Shown piece after piece: positions 35,998 through 45,515 of a DNA stretch of 55,074 nucleotides (position 1 is the stretch's first letter; each line of letters opens with the position of its first letter). The notes beneath the pieces are model-generated. The model was not told the origin of the DNA and did not search any database. It saw only the letters and a program-made list of their open reading frames with translations. The stretch is from positions 1-55,074 of the forward strand of contig JALONO010000037.1 of the NCBI GenBank assembly GCA_025454895.1. The letters are read 5' to 3'. Source of the DNA: Bernardetiaceae bacterium (GTDB taxonomy: Bacteria > Bacteroidota > Bacteroidia > Cytophagales > Thermoflexibacteraceae). The translations under genes were made by a program, and so were the position numbers.

Positions 35998-36085
35998 TAT
36001 ACCAAAATCAAATAGAGGTTGCTTATTTCTTATCTCATAAGTGATTGACAATCAAATGGAGCAATCATTTAGTCATTTTAGTATT
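35998..36085 (+). repeat. Dispersed intergenic repeat, copy 6
   Basis: It begins TATACCAAAATCAAATAG and ends AGTCATTTTAGTATT; the ends are a short inverted repeat. A second fragment (GCAATCATTTTAGCATTA) lies at about 36152-36169. The gap 35875-36177 holds no gene. Confidence 0.9.
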
Positions 36086-36177
36086 AAATCAACTATCTGA
36101 TTTTCAATCTACAACGACGCCAATGAGTCGGTGATTTAGAGGCAGTAACTGTGCAATCATTTTAGCATTATCAACCC

Positions 36178-37296
36178 ATGCCGCATTGGCTTCGTAAACT
36201 AAGCAAATTCATGCTCTACTTTTTGATTGGGCTGGGGGGGCTGGCCCTGCTGGTTTGGGGGTATTTGCAGACCCCACCTTTTGGCCAAACCCCCAGCGGC
36301 GAGCGGCTGGCCCGGATCAAGCGGTCGCCTCAGTACCACGACGGCAAATTCCAAAACGAGAGCGTTACCCCCCAGCTCACCGAGGGCGTTACCTACTGGC
36401 AACTGATCAACCAGTACCGTCAAAAAATCGAGAACCAGGCCCCTACCCAGCCTTTGCCTAGCCAAAAAACCGACCTCAAAGCCCTGGCCCCCACCGAGAA
36501 CGTGGTAGTATGGTTCGGCCATTCGTCGTATTTTATCCAGGTGGACGGCTTTAAAATTTTGGTGGACCCGGTGTTCAGCGGCCGGGCCTCGCCCGTGCCC
36601 GTGGGCGGCAAAAGCTACCTCGGCACCGATGTGTACCAGGTGGCCGACCTGCCCGCCGTCGACCTACTGTATATCAGCCACGACCATTACGACCACCTCG
36701 ACTACGCCACCGTAAAACAACTGCCCGGCCAGGTAACCCACGTGGTAACGGGCCTGGGCGTGGGCGCGCACCTGGAACGCTGGGGGTTTGCCCCCGGCCA
36801 AATTACCGAGCTGGACTGGCACCAAGCTGCCGAGCCGCTGCCCGGCTTGACCACTACGGCGGCCCCCGCCCGCCATTTTTCGGGCCGGGGGCTGGTGGGC
36901 AACCAAACCCTCTGGACCTCGCTGGTGGTGAAAACCGCCACCCAAACCCTGTACCTGGGCGGCGACTCGGGGTACGACCAACATTTTGCGGCCATTGGGG
37001 CCACCTACGGCCCCTTTGACCTGGCCGTGATCGAGGCGGGCCAGTATAACGCCAGTTGGCGGTACCTGCACCTGATGCCGGGCGAGATTGTGCCCGCTGC
37101 CCGCCAACTGCAAGCCAAGGTGCTGCTGCCCGTGCATTGGGGCAAATTTACCCTGGCCTTGCACCCTTGGCCCGAGCCGATTGAGCAGGTGCTGGCCACC
37201 GCCGACAGCCTGCCCGTGCTCACCCCGCTCATTGGCCAAAAAGCCACGTGGCAGCCACCCGCCCCGCTGGGCCAAACCTGGTGGAAGCCCCAGTAG
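36178..37296 (+). CDS. MBL-fold metallo-hydrolase (NAPE-PLD/UlaG-like)
   Basis: A 372-residue protein with an N-terminal membrane helix (residues 12-30) and a zinc beta-lactamase-fold domain. The metal site HDHYDH is at residues 168-173, preceded by WFGHSSYFIQVDG and ILVDPVF. ARHFSGRG and YLGGDSGYDQHF add further ligands, and VLLPVHWGKF adds the last His. The ARHFSGR signature matches the group that includes N-acyl-phosphatidylethanolamine phospholipase D. The substrate may be a lipid or phosphodiester. Confidence 0.9.
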   Translation: MPHWLRKLSKFMLYFLIGLGGLALLVWGYLQTPPFGQTPSGERLARIKRSPQYHDGKFQNESVTPQLTEGVTYWQLINQYRQKIENQAPTQPLPSQKTDLKALAPTENVVVWFGHSSYFIQVDGFKILVDPVFSGRASPVPVGGKSYLGTDVYQVADLPAVDLLYISHDHYDHLDYATVKQLPGQVTHVVTGLGVGAHLERWGFAPGQITELDWHQAAEPLPGLTTTAAPARHFSGRGLVGNQTLWTSLVVKTATQTLYLGGDSGYDQHFAAIGATYGPFDLAVIEAGQYNASWRYLHLMPGEIVPAARQLQAKVLLPVHWGKFTLALHPWPEPIEQVLATADSLPVLTPLIGQKATWQPPAPLGQTWWKPQ

Positions 37297-37333
37297 CCTG
37301 GGCAATCGCCATCCGAGGTCTTCGCAAGCAACG

Positions 37334-37972
37334 CTAGCCCGGCCCGGCCAGCACCAGGCAATGCCCCGGCAGGCGGTGGCAACGGCAGCGGGCGGTTAAC
37401 ACTTGGCCTTGGTCCAGCACTTGGCCCTGTAACTGGTCGCCGTGGCGGTGCAGCCGCAGTTGCTCCCTAAAATCGAGGCCGGGCTGGCCGTACATTTTAT
37501 AGAGGGCTTCTTTGGCGCACCAAAAAAAAGTAAGCCATTCAAAATCAGGAGCTTGGGCGAGTTCTTCGGGCACCATGATGCGCGGGGCCACCCGGCCCAC
37601 CTTGGGGGTTACTTCCTCGATGTCGATGCCCACGGGCGCGTGCAGGCTAAGGGCTGCGGCCGCCCACCCGCGCGTATGCGAGAGCGACACGTGGCAGTCC
37701 TGTTGGGGCCAATGCGGCCGGCCGTTGGGGTCCTTGGTCAGTTGGGCCGGGTCCAGCGGGCCAAACCGCCCGGCTAAGTGGGCCACCAGCGCGCCCAGCA
37801 GGTGCCGCACCGCCCACCACTGCACCCGCCGGTGCGGGAACGAGATCGTGGCCAAATCGGCCGTATCAATTTGAAAATGAATAGATTGTATTAGTTCTTC
37901 CTCACTTTCTTCAATGCGCCATAATCCCCACAAGAGGGTAGCGGTGGGCTGGTGGGTGGCGTGGAGGGGCAT
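37334..37972 (-). CDS. 4'-phosphopantetheinyl transferase
   Basis: Transfers the phosphopantetheine arm from CoA to acyl carrier proteins. It has 212 residues from the ATG at 37972. The Mg/CoA motif VGIDIEEV and the WCAKEALYKMYG helix mark the Sfp/AcpT superfamily, with SLSHTRGWAAAAL upstream. Convergent with the MBL gene, and 104 bp from the divergent hisG. It probably serves fatty acid synthesis or a polyketide-type system elsewhere in the genome. Confidence 0.9.
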   Translation of the reverse strand: MPLHATHQPTATLLWGLWRIEESEEELIQSIHFQIDTADLATISFPHRRVQWWAVRHLLGALVAHLAGRFGPLDPAQLTKDPNGRPHWPQQDCHVSLSHTRGWAAAALSLHAPVGIDIEEVTPKVGRVAPRIMVPEELAQAPDFEWLTFFWCAKEALYKMYGQPGLDFREQLRLHRHGDQLQGQVLDQGQVLTARCRCHRLPGHCLVLAGPG

Positions 37973-38076
37973 GGCAGGGAGGCAAAAAGCCGCCAGGCGC
38001 GGCATTGCGGGCGAGGGCGTTTAATTTCGCGGCTCAAAACTAAACCGGGCCGGGCAGATGCCCGCCGGCCACGCCC

Positions 38077-38937
38077 ATGAACGCCAAACTTAAAATCGCG
38101 ATCCAAAAATCGGGGAGGCTCAGCGACGACTCCCTACAAATCATCAAAGAATGCGGCATCAGCTTCCACAATGGCATTGGCAAGCTCAAGGCCGAAGCCA
38201 CTAATTTCCCGGCGGAGTTCCTGTTTTTGCGCGACGACGACATCCCCGGTTACGTGGCCGACGGCGTGGCCCACATCGGCATCGTGGGCGAAAACGTGCT
38301 GGTGGAAAAAGGCAAGCAAGTGGAAACCGTGCATAAACTCGGCTTTTCCAAATGCCGGTTGTCCATTGCCGTGCCCAAAGGCGCGCGCTACCTAGGCCCG
38401 GCCAGTTTGCAAGGCAAGCGGATCGCCACTAGCTACCCCCGGCTGCTGGGCCAGTTTCTGGCCAGCCACCAAGTACAAGCCGACATCCACGAGATCAGCG
38501 GCTCGGTCGAGATTGCCCCCGGTATTGGCCTGGCCGAGGCCATTTGTGACTTGGTAAGCTCTGGTAGTACCCTGTTTACCAATGGGTTAGAAGAAGTGGA
38601 AACCGTGTTCCGCTCCGAGGCGGTATTGATTGCCCAGCCTCAGCTTCCCGCCGATTTAAAGGAGTTGTTGGGTCAATTGCTGTTCCGCATCAAAGCCGTG
38701 CAAGCGGCCAAAAACAACAAGTACATTTTGCTCAACGCCCCGCAAGCCAAGGTAGAGCGCATCGCCAGCCTCATCCCCGGCATGAAAAGCCCCTCCATCA
38801 TGCAATTGGCCCGGCCGGGTTGGGTGTCGCTCCACTCGGTGATCAACGAAAACGACTTTTGGGCCGTGATCGAGGCCCTCCGCGCCGAAGGGGCCGAGGG
38901 CATTTTGGTAGTCCCGATCGAGAAAATGATCGTATAA
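38077..38937 (+). CDS. hisG: ATP phosphoribosyltransferase (long form)
   Basis: Catalyses the first step of histidine synthesis, ATP + PRPP to phosphoribosyl-ATP. It has 286 residues, including the C-terminal ACT-like regulatory domain for histidine feedback (KNNKYILLNAP and GAEGILVVPIEKMI). The catalytic part shows QKSGRLSDDSL and the phosphate loop EIAPGIGLAEAICDLVSSG. It is alone here; no other his gene follows, unlike the contiguous his operon of many relatives. Confidence 0.95.
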   Translation: MNAKLKIAIQKSGRLSDDSLQIIKECGISFHNGIGKLKAEATNFPAEFLFLRDDDIPGYVADGVAHIGIVGENVLVEKGKQVETVHKLGFSKCRLSIAVPKGARYLGPASLQGKRIATSYPRLLGQFLASHQVQADIHEISGSVEIAPGIGLAEAICDLVSSGSTLFTNGLEEVETVFRSEAVLIAQPQLPADLKELLGQLLFRIKAVQAAKNNKYILLNAPQAKVERIASLIPGMKSPSIMQLARPGWVSLHSVINENDFWAVIEALRAEGAEGILVVPIEKMIV

Positions 38938-39042
38938 GTTCCGGTTGGGCCTTCCTAGCCCGGCGGGGAACCGAAAATCAGTTACCTTTGACCGTTAATG
39001 GGATCCACTCAACTGTTCTGACTTAAGTTAAACCACCAGATA

Positions 39043-40026
39043 ATGAAATTCTCTGACCTGTCCCGCCTGGAAGTAATCAAGCATTTGGACGGCTTTGTTA
39101 CCAATGCCGTGCGTGATTACTTAAAACCAGCCGAGGAGGTGTGGCAGCCCGCCGATTTTTTGCCCAACGCGAGCCTGGAAAGTTTTTGGGAGGAAGTAAA
39201 AGCCCTGCAAGAGCGGGCCAAAACCCTCAGCTACGACCTGCTGGCCGTGCTCATCGGCGATATGATCACCGAGGAGGCCCTGCCCACCTACGAGTCGTGG
39301 ATTTACTGCATGGACGGCATGAACGACCTGGGCGAGGAGAGCGGCTGGAAAACCTGGACCCGCGCCTGGACCGCCGAAGAAAACCGCCACGGCGATCTGC
39401 TGAATAAATACCTGTACCTATCCGGCCGGGTGAACATGCGCGAGGTGGAAGCCTCCACCCAGTACCTGCTCAACGACGGCTTTGAGATCGGCACGGGCCA
39501 CGACCCTTACCGCAACTTTATCTACACCAGTTTTCAGGAAGTGGCCACCAACATTTCGCACCGGCGGGTGGCCACCTTGGCCAAAAAGGCGGGCGATAGC
39601 ACCCTGTCCAAACTGTGCGGAGTGGTGGCCGCCGACGAGGCCCGGCACGCCAAGGCGTACCAATCGTTCATTGGCGAGGTGTTCAAAATTGACCCCAACG
39701 AGGCCATTCTCGCTTTTGAAGACATGATGCGCAAAAAGATTGTGATGCCCGCGCACTTTTTGCGGGAGGTAGGCACCAAAATCGGCGAAACCTTCGGCCA
39801 TTTTACCGACGCCGCCCAGCGGCTAGGGGTTTACACCGCCCAAGACTACGTGGAAATTGTGCAAGACCTGCTCAAGGAGTGGAAAGTAGCCGACTTGACC
39901 GAACTGAACGCCGCCGGGGAGAAAGCCCGCGACTACCTCATGCGCCTGCCCGAGCGGCTGCTGCGCGTGGCCGAGCGCATGAAAACCCCCGAGTTGGAAT
40001 ACAAATTCCGCTGGATAGTGGCTTAG
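39043..40026 (+). CDS. Acyl-ACP desaturase
   Basis: A soluble di-iron desaturase of 327 residues that puts a double bond in acyl-ACP. Both iron motifs are intact: EENRH at 112-116 and DEARH at 198-202, with Glu79 (ITEEALPTYES) and Glu166 as further ligands by family position. TSFQEVATNISHRRVA is the usual helix. A TAnnTTTG-like TACCTTTG lies at 38983-38990, 53 bp upstream, as a likely promoter -7 box. Confidence 0.93.
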   Translation: MKFSDLSRLEVIKHLDGFVTNAVRDYLKPAEEVWQPADFLPNASLESFWEEVKALQERAKTLSYDLLAVLIGDMITEEALPTYESWIYCMDGMNDLGEESGWKTWTRAWTAEENRHGDLLNKYLYLSGRVNMREVEASTQYLLNDGFEIGTGHDPYRNFIYTSFQEVATNISHRRVATLAKKAGDSTLSKLCGVVAADEARHAKAYQSFIGEVFKIDPNEAILAFEDMMRKKIVMPAHFLREVGTKIGETFGHFTDAAQRLGVYTAQDYVEIVQDLLKEWKVADLTELNAAGEKARDYLMRLPERLLRVAERMKTPELEYKFRWIVA

Positions 40027-40103
40027 CTATCAGGATTTTAGCCAGAATAGCCCCGGCATTTGGGCCGTTAGGGGTTGAACCAAAAGATTACCCTGCCAGT
40101 TAA

Positions 40104-40203
40104 TAGTAAAATGACTTAATGATTGCATGATCAACAAATAGTTCTCCTTGTTTGTCAGCCATTTACAGCTCAGGCCATGCAATTATCATTTGATTTTGGT
40201 ATA
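40104..40203 (-). repeat. Dispersed intergenic repeat, copy 7 (reverse)
   Basis: It runs from TAGTAAAATGACTTAATG to GATTTTGGTATAA with a diverged centre. It lies 77 bp after the desaturase stop. The rest of the gap (40204-40349) has no recognised feature. Confidence 0.85.
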
Positions 40204-40349
40204 AAGTAGGATGATCAAAAGTTTGCCGTTGTTTACTTCAGCCTAGGCAAATGGTTAGTAAATTTGTTTTTTGGTAGACCTGCCTTGGCAAAATTGCGGG
40301 TTAACCAATCTGTTTTGCGCCACAATCGCCTTTAAATAAATTAATTACG

Positions 40350-40868
40350 ATGAAAAAACTAGTGATGATTGGGTGGGCCTTGGCCGCAATGGGCCTGCTC
40401 GCCTGCGACAAGCAAACCGGCAGCAGCGAAACCGCCACCGCCACCGACAAACCCGCCAACGTGGTGGCCACGTCGAACCAAACCGGATCTGCCAACGAGA
40501 CCCCGGCCGAAGCCACGGACGAAACCCTGGCCGAGTTCCAATTTGACCAAATTGACCACGACTTTGGCACCATCCCCGAAGGCCAGGTCGTGAAGCACGT
40601 GTACAAGTTCAAAAACGTGGGCAAAGTGCCCCTGGTGGTGAGCAATGTCCAACCTCAGTGCGGTTGCACGGCCACTAGCTGGACCAAAACCCCGGTGCCG
40701 CCCGGCAGCACCGGCGAAATTGAGGTGCAGTTTGACAGCAACGGCCGGGCCGGGCAAAACAACAAGTCCACCACGGTTACCGCCAACGTGAAAGACGGCT
40801 CCAAACTGCTCTACTTCACCGTAAACGTAAGCCCCAAACCGGCGGGCGGGCCTCCGTTGCGCCAATAA
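40350..40868 (+). CDS. DUF1573 lipoprotein
   Basis: A 172-residue lipoprotein with lipobox GLLAC (Cys19). A low-complexity Thr/Ala/Asn linker (residues 24-60) is followed by a DUF1573 beta-sandwich: IDHDFGTIPEGQVVKHVYKF, VVSNVQPQCGCTATSW (the CGCT motif) and VPPGSTGEIEVQFDSNGR. This abundant Bacteroidota family has no defined activity. It lies 10 bp before the exonuclease gene and is likely co-transcribed with it. Confidence 0.88.
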   Translation: MKKLVMIGWALAAMGLLACDKQTGSSETATATDKPANVVATSNQTGSANETPAEATDETLAEFQFDQIDHDFGTIPEGQVVKHVYKFKNVGKVPLVVSNVQPQCGCTATSWTKTPVPPGSTGEIEVQFDSNGRAGQNNKSTTVTANVKDGSKLLYFTVNVSPKPAGGPPLRQ

Positions 40869-40878
40869 ACCGATTGCG

Positions 40879-41913
40879 TTGGCCGCCCCCTTGCTCGAGT
40901 TTGCCAAGGCGGGCATCTACTGCCCAGCCGGCGACTTTTACATCGACCCGTGGTACCCCGTGCCCCGGGCCATTATTACCCATGCCCACTCGGACCATGC
41001 CCGGCCCGGCCACTCGTATTACCTAGCCCACGAACACTCGGCGGCCGCCCTCCGGCTGCGGCTGGGTGCCCACATCGACCTGCGCACGGTGGCTTACGGC
41101 CAGGTGTTTTACAAAAACGGGGTCAAGTTGTCGTTGCACCCGGCCGGGCACATTTGGGGCGCGGCCCAGGTGCGCGTGGAACACCGCGGCCAGGTGTGGG
41201 TAGTGTCCGGCGACTACAAGCTGGAAGCCGATGGTATGGGGCCTGCCTTTGAGCCGGTGCGCTGCCACACCTTTGTTACCGAAAGCACGTTTGGCCTACC
41301 CGTGTTCAAATGGAAGCCGCAAGCGGTTGTTTATCAAGAAATTAATGAGTGGGTAGTGCGCAACCAAGCTCAGGGGCTTAGCAGCGTGCTGTTGGGTTAC
41401 TCGTTGGGCAAGGCCCAACGGCTGCACCGGGCCTTGGACCCTAGCCTGGGGCCGGTGTACGGCCACGGGGCCATCGTGAACACCCACGAAGCCCTGCTGG
41501 CCGCTGGCTTAGACCTGCCGCCCCTGCGCCCGGTTACGCCCGCTTTAACCAAAAAGGAATTGACGGGCAGTTTGGTGCTGGCCCCGCCCTCGGTGCAGAA
41601 TAGTACTTGGCTCAATCGGTTTGGGCCTTACGCCATCGGGGTGGCCTCGGGCTGGATGAACTTGCGGGGCAACAAGCGTCGCCAGGCCGCCGACCGGGGT
41701 TTTGTGCTCTCCGACCACGCCGACTGGCCCGACTTGCTGGCCGCCATTGCCGCCACCGGGGCCGAGCGGGTGCTGGTTACCCACGGCTACACCGATATTT
41801 TTAGCCGGTTTTTGCGCGAACAGGGCCTGGACGCGCAAGCCGTGGAAACCCTGTTCGAGGGCGAAGTGGCCGACAAGGAGGAGACGAAAGCGGAAGCCCC
41901 CACGCCGGGGTAA
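40879..41913 (+). CDS. DNA ligase-associated MBL exonuclease
   Basis: A 344-residue protein of the ligase-associated putative exonuclease family (metallo-beta-lactamase/beta-CASP type). The metal motif HAHSDH is at residues 35-40, then HPAGHIWGAAQV, SGDYKLEADGMGPAFEP, TESTFGLP and FVLSDHADW. The likely start is TTG at 40879; no ATG is available upstream in frame after the preceding stop. Relatives sit beside ATP-dependent DNA ligase and helicase genes, but none is in this window. Confidence 0.85.
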   Translation: MAAPLLEFAKAGIYCPAGDFYIDPWYPVPRAIITHAHSDHARPGHSYYLAHEHSAAALRLRLGAHIDLRTVAYGQVFYKNGVKLSLHPAGHIWGAAQVRVEHRGQVWVVSGDYKLEADGMGPAFEPVRCHTFVTESTFGLPVFKWKPQAVVYQEINEWVVRNQAQGLSSVLLGYSLGKAQRLHRALDPSLGPVYGHGAIVNTHEALLAAGLDLPPLRPVTPALTKKELTGSLVLAPPSVQNSTWLNRFGPYAIGVASGWMNLRGNKRRQAADRGFVLSDHADWPDLLAAIAATGAERVLVTHGYTDIFSRFLREQGLDAQAVETLFEGEVADKEETKAEAPTPG

Positions 41914-41978
41914 GCCTGGATGTTGCCCGACTATCCCGCAGCCTGAGCCTGGATGTTGCCCGACTATCCCGCAGCCTG
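41914..41978 (+). repeat. 33-bp tandem duplication
   Basis: Two copies of a 33-bp unit (41914-41946 and 41947-41978) beginning GCCTGGATGTTGCCCGAC, starting directly after the exonuclease stop. Confidence 0.9.
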
Positions 41979-42009
41979 GTTCCTCTAAAAAAGCTTTGGT
42001 TTTTTCTTA

Positions 42010-42299
42010 TTAATCCCAAAATTAAATTGTGATTGGGGATTATTGTTGTGATAAATAATTGATAATCAGACAATAAATTATACCAAAATCAAATAGAGAT
42101 TGCGTATTTTCTATCTTGTAAGTAATTGATAATCAAAGATAAAAATCGTTTGATCATGCAATCATTTAGTTATTTTAGTATTATGTAGTCATGCAGTCGT
42201 TAATCCCAAAATCAAATTGAGATCGTGCATTTTTTATTGTTAAAAATGATTGATAGGCTGAACAATCATGCAATCATTAAGTCATTTAGTCATTTTACC
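42010..42299 (+). repeat. Cluster of three dispersed repeats (copies 8, 9, 10)
   Basis: A partial copy at 42010-42078 (AATCCCAAAATTAAATTG to TTGATAATCAG) abuts a full copy at 42079-42182 (TATACCAAAATCAAATAG to TATTTTAGTATTATG) and another at 42199-42299 (TTAATCCCAAAATCAAATTG to AGTCATTTAGTCATTTTACC). Two left-end subtypes are visible, TACCAAAATC and TCCCAAAATC. No gene lies in the 484-bp gap. Confidence 0.88.
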
Positions 42300-42397
42300 T
42301 CAGCGGCCAGCACCACGCCTTATTTTTGCCCGGGGCGGGCCTTTTTCCGTGCGCTCGTTTAACTTAGCCGTTTTTGGCGGTCTATTTTGCTTAAACT

Positions 42398-43407
42398 ATG
42401 GAGATGAAACCGATTTTTGGGGGCAAGGCCCTCGTTTTCAGCTTATTGGTGCTGCTCATAGGCGGGCTGGCGGCTTGCAGCAGCGGCCCCGACGATGCCG
42501 TGCCCACCCCGGACGTATCCGACATTAAAGTTGACCTGCAATTTGTGCCCTTGCACCGGGCCATTGCCGCCGCCGACGACCCGGTGGCCGCCCGCAAGCT
42601 GCTGGCCGAGCACCCCTTGTTTGCCGATGTGGTGCTGAGCCGCCAAGATTACGGCGACTCAGTGGCGGTGGAGCAACTAATGAGCATGGCCCGCAACCCT
42701 AGTGCCGACACGCTTTTGCAGGAAATCGCGACGTATTACGGCGACTTTGGCCCCATCAAGGCCCAGTTCGAGCTCGCCTTCCGCATGATCAAGTACTACT
42801 ACCCCGATTTTACCCCGCCGCCCGTTTACACTTTTATAATGATTTGATCGTAACCGATTCGGCCATTTTCGTGGGTGTCGATTATTTTATGGGGCACTAC
42901 TCGCGCTACCGCTCGCGCGACCCCGACTACATTTTCCGTACTTACAACCGCGACCTGGTGGTGCCCGCCGCCCTGGTCATGCTGTCGGAGAGGTTTAACC
43001 AGGTGGACCGGCGCAGCAAAACCCTGATCAACCAAATGGTGGCCTATGGCAAGGCGTTCGAGTTTGCCCGCCGCACGTTGCCCGGCACGCCCGACTCGCT
43101 CATCATGCGCTACTCGGGCCAGCAGATGGTGGACTGCGACGGCAACGAGGCCACCATTTACGCCCATTTTGTGGACAAGAACCTGTTTTTCGAAACCAGC
43201 TACGAGGCCACCAAAAAATACCTGGAGCAACGGCCGGCTGTCAACGAAATCAGCACCCAATGCCCCGGCCGCATCGGCACTTGGCTAGGCTGGCGCATTG
43301 TGCGCAGCTACATGAAAAAACGCCCCGAAGTAACCCTGCCGCAACTGATGGCCAACCCGCAGGCCCAACTTATTTTTGAACAGAGCCAATACCGCCCCGC
43401 CCAGTAA
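42398..43407 (+). pseudogene. gldB: Gliding motility lipoprotein GldB, frameshifted
   Basis: The frame from the ATG at 42398 has a lipoprotein signal (lipobox LAAC, Cys27) and the GldB N-terminal half (LLQEIATYYGDFGPIK, then MIKYYYPDFTPPPVYTF) but stops at TGA 42845-42847. The homologous continuation, YNDLIVTDSAIFVGVDYFMG, is in another frame from about 42835 to 43407. Relatives have a few more residues between these halves, so the lesion looks like a short deletion with a frame change at about 42833-42840. GldB is essential for gliding in Flavobacterium, so a true lesion would matter. Confidence 0.85.
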
Positions 43408-43526
43408 CCGTCCACGGGTTTGCGCGGGTGAACGTAGCTTTGCAGCCTCGCGGTTACACGCAACCGCAAAAAAGCAATTTAATAAATTGATAACCAGTTA
43501 ATTGTTTGATCTCCAAAAGTATTGTT

Positions 43527-44501
43527 ATGAACATCGGCGACCGCGTGCGGCTAGTCCACCACACTCAAGAAGGGATTGTTACCGCTTTTTTGCCCAACCA
43601 AGTGGTGGAGGTGGAAATCGAGGACGGCTTTAAAATCCCCGTGCTCAAAAACGAATTGGTAACCATCGCCAAAGATGAAAAAGTGGTTTTCAATGAGAAA
43701 AAGTCCACCGAAAAACTCCAAGACTTGGCCAGCAAGATCGTGGCCGAAAGCGGGTTTTTCCTGGCTTTTCTGCCCATTAACGACCAGTTGCTTTCTACCT
43801 ACTTGGTTAACAATACTGACATCGACATCCTGTTTACCCTGGGCGAAACCAAGGACGGCAACTATGCCGGGCTAGCGGCCGGGCATTTGACCCCGCGCAC
43901 TTGGCAAAAGGTGGGCGAGGCTAACCTAGGCCGGTTCGATAAGTGGTCGCCGCTACTGGTGCAGGCCCTGTTTTTCAAGGCCGGGTTTGGTACCCCCAAA
44001 GAGCCGCTACTGCGCAAGTTTACCTTTGTAGCCAACACGTTTTTTAAAAGCAAGCGGCTGGCCCCCGGGCTGGGCAAAGAGGCGTTCACCTTCCAAGTTG
44101 ACCAAAAAGTGGAGGCCGTGAACCTGACCCGGCTCGATGCCGACAAGCTCAGGGAAAGCATGACCGAGCCTAACCCGACGGCCGAACTACCCAAGAAAAT
44201 CGCCCTGCCCGTGCAGCGCAAAAACCTGGAGGTGGACCTACACATTGAGCAATTGACCCCCCAAGCCGCCAAAATGAACGCTGGGCAAATGCTGGAGCTC
44301 CAACTGGACGTTTTTGAGAAACAACTCGACCAGGCCATTTTGCAAAATGCCAACGAGATCACTTTCATCCACGGAGTGGGCAATGGTACGCTCCGCACCG
44401 AAATTCAGAAACGGCTGGGCCGCCACCCGCACGTACAGTTTTTCCAAGATGCTCGCAAAGAGCGTTTTGGCTACGGGGCTACCCTGGCCAAGCTCAAATG
44501 A
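43527..44501 (+). CDS. DUF2027 and Smr-domain protein
   Basis: A 324-residue protein typical of Bacteroidota. Residues 1-60 form a small beta barrel (MNIGDRVRLVHHTQEGIVT), a DUF2027 core follows (FLAFLPINDQLLSTYLVNNT), and the C-terminal 80 residues are an Smr domain: VDLHIEQL and HGVGNGTLRTEIQKRL. Smr domains nick or bind branched DNA or act on stalled ribosomes; which applies here is unknown. The ATG at 43527 is preferred over an upstream start. A TAGCTTTG box at 43435-43442 may be part of its promoter. Confidence 0.88.
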   Translation: MNIGDRVRLVHHTQEGIVTAFLPNQVVEVEIEDGFKIPVLKNELVTIAKDEKVVFNEKKSTEKLQDLASKIVAESGFFLAFLPINDQLLSTYLVNNTDIDILFTLGETKDGNYAGLAAGHLTPRTWQKVGEANLGRFDKWSPLLVQALFFKAGFGTPKEPLLRKFTFVANTFFKSKRLAPGLGKEAFTFQVDQKVEAVNLTRLDADKLRESMTEPNPTAELPKKIALPVQRKNLEVDLHIEQLTPQAAKMNAGQMLELQLDVFEKQLDQAILQNANEITFIHGVGNGTLRTEIQKRLGRHPHVQFFQDARKERFGYGATLAKLK

Positions 44502-44641
44502 GCGGGGTTACTAACTGGGCTGGGTTAGTTCGGCCAAAATGTAGCTGGCGGCTACTAGGGCGTGCTCCTTCTTTAATATTGGATTATTCACAGATGTTAA
44601 AATCATTAAATAACTGCAAATCAATCTAATATCAATATTAA

Positions 44642-44673
44642 TTTGCAACTTTAAAAAAGTGCCCCTAACTTTG
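44642..44673 (+). promoter_or_regulatory. Promoter of the LOG-family gene
   Basis: TTTG at 44642-44645 and TAACTTTG at 44666-44673, with 20 bp between them, are a full match to the Bacteroidota -33/-7 pattern. The leader is about 85 nt. Confidence 0.75.
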
Positions 44674-44764
44674 CCCCGTCAAAATTGATAAAATCACACA
44701 GCCGACCGATTTATCCAGGCTTCATTTGTTAAGGTCAGGTTGTGTTTGTAGCCCCTAATGCGCT

Positions 44765-45493
44765 ATGGATTCATACGACCGGAGTTTGATCGACGAAGAT
44801 AAAATTCGCCGGGCCTTTACCCAAAAAAGTTGGCACGAGATCAAGAGCGTGAACTCGTGGATGATTTTTAAAGTAATGGCCGAGTTTGTGGAAGGGTTGG
44901 AGAAAATGGCCAAAATCGGCCCCTGTGTCTCGATTTTTGGTTCGGCCCGTACCAAGCCCGAAAACCCTTATTACAAGCAAGCCGAAGAGATTGCGGCCAA
45001 GTTGGTGCAGCACGGTTACGGCGTGATCACCGGGGGCGGCCCCGGCATTATGGAGGCCGGCAACAAGGGAGCCCACCAAGAGGGCGGCACTTCGGTGGGC
45101 CTCAACATCGAACTGCCCTTCGAACAATCGCATAACATTTACATCGACCCTGACAAGGTTATTGATTTCGATTATTTCTTTGTCCGCAAGGTGATGTTCG
45201 TCAAGTTTTCCCAAGGGTTTATTGTAATGCCCGGCGGCCTGGGCACCCTCGACGAACTATTTGAAGCCTACACCTTGATCCAAACCCACAAAATTGGCCG
45301 TTTCCCTATCGTATTGGTCGGCAAAGCCTATTGGCAGGGCCTGCTCGACTGGCTCAACCAGGTAGTGCTGGGCATGGAGCGCAACATCAGCCCCGACGAC
45401 CTGAACCTGATTAACCTGGTGGACACGGCCGAGGATGCCGTGAAAGTAATCGACGATTTTTACTCTCGTTATTTGTTATCGCCCAATTTCTAA
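44765..45493 (+). CDS. LOG-family (TIGR00730) nucleotide phosphoribohydrolase
   Basis: A 242-residue Rossmann-like protein with the two LOG motifs: GGGPGIMEAGNKGA at residues 90-103 and PGGLGTLDE at 156-164. Such enzymes release the base from nucleoside 5'-monophosphates (cytokinin-activating or AMP/IMP nucleosidase-like). FGSARTKPENPYY near residues 58-70 is typical of the longer bacterial branch. It has its own promoter and a short terminator. Confidence 0.92.
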   Translation: MDSYDRSLIDEDKIRRAFTQKSWHEIKSVNSWMIFKVMAEFVEGLEKMAKIGPCVSIFGSARTKPENPYYKQAEEIAAKLVQHGYGVITGGGPGIMEAGNKGAHQEGGTSVGLNIELPFEQSHNIYIDPDKVIDFDYFFVRKVMFVKFSQGFIVMPGGLGTLDELFEAYTLIQTHKIGRFPIVLVGKAYWQGLLDWLNQVVLGMERNISPDDLNLINLVDTAEDAVKVIDDFYSRYLLSPNF

Positions 45494-45498
45494 TCGTT

Positions 45499-45515
45499 AC
45501 GGCTTAGCCGTTTTT
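45499..45515 (+). terminator. Short terminator after the LOG gene
   Basis: A 5-bp stem ACGGC/GCCGT with a TTA loop and five T residues, 6 bp after the stop. Confidence 0.6.

Noticed and set aside
42268-42528. 86-codon frame starting MQSLSH before gldB
   Set aside because: It starts inside a dispersed repeat and overlaps gldB in another frame.
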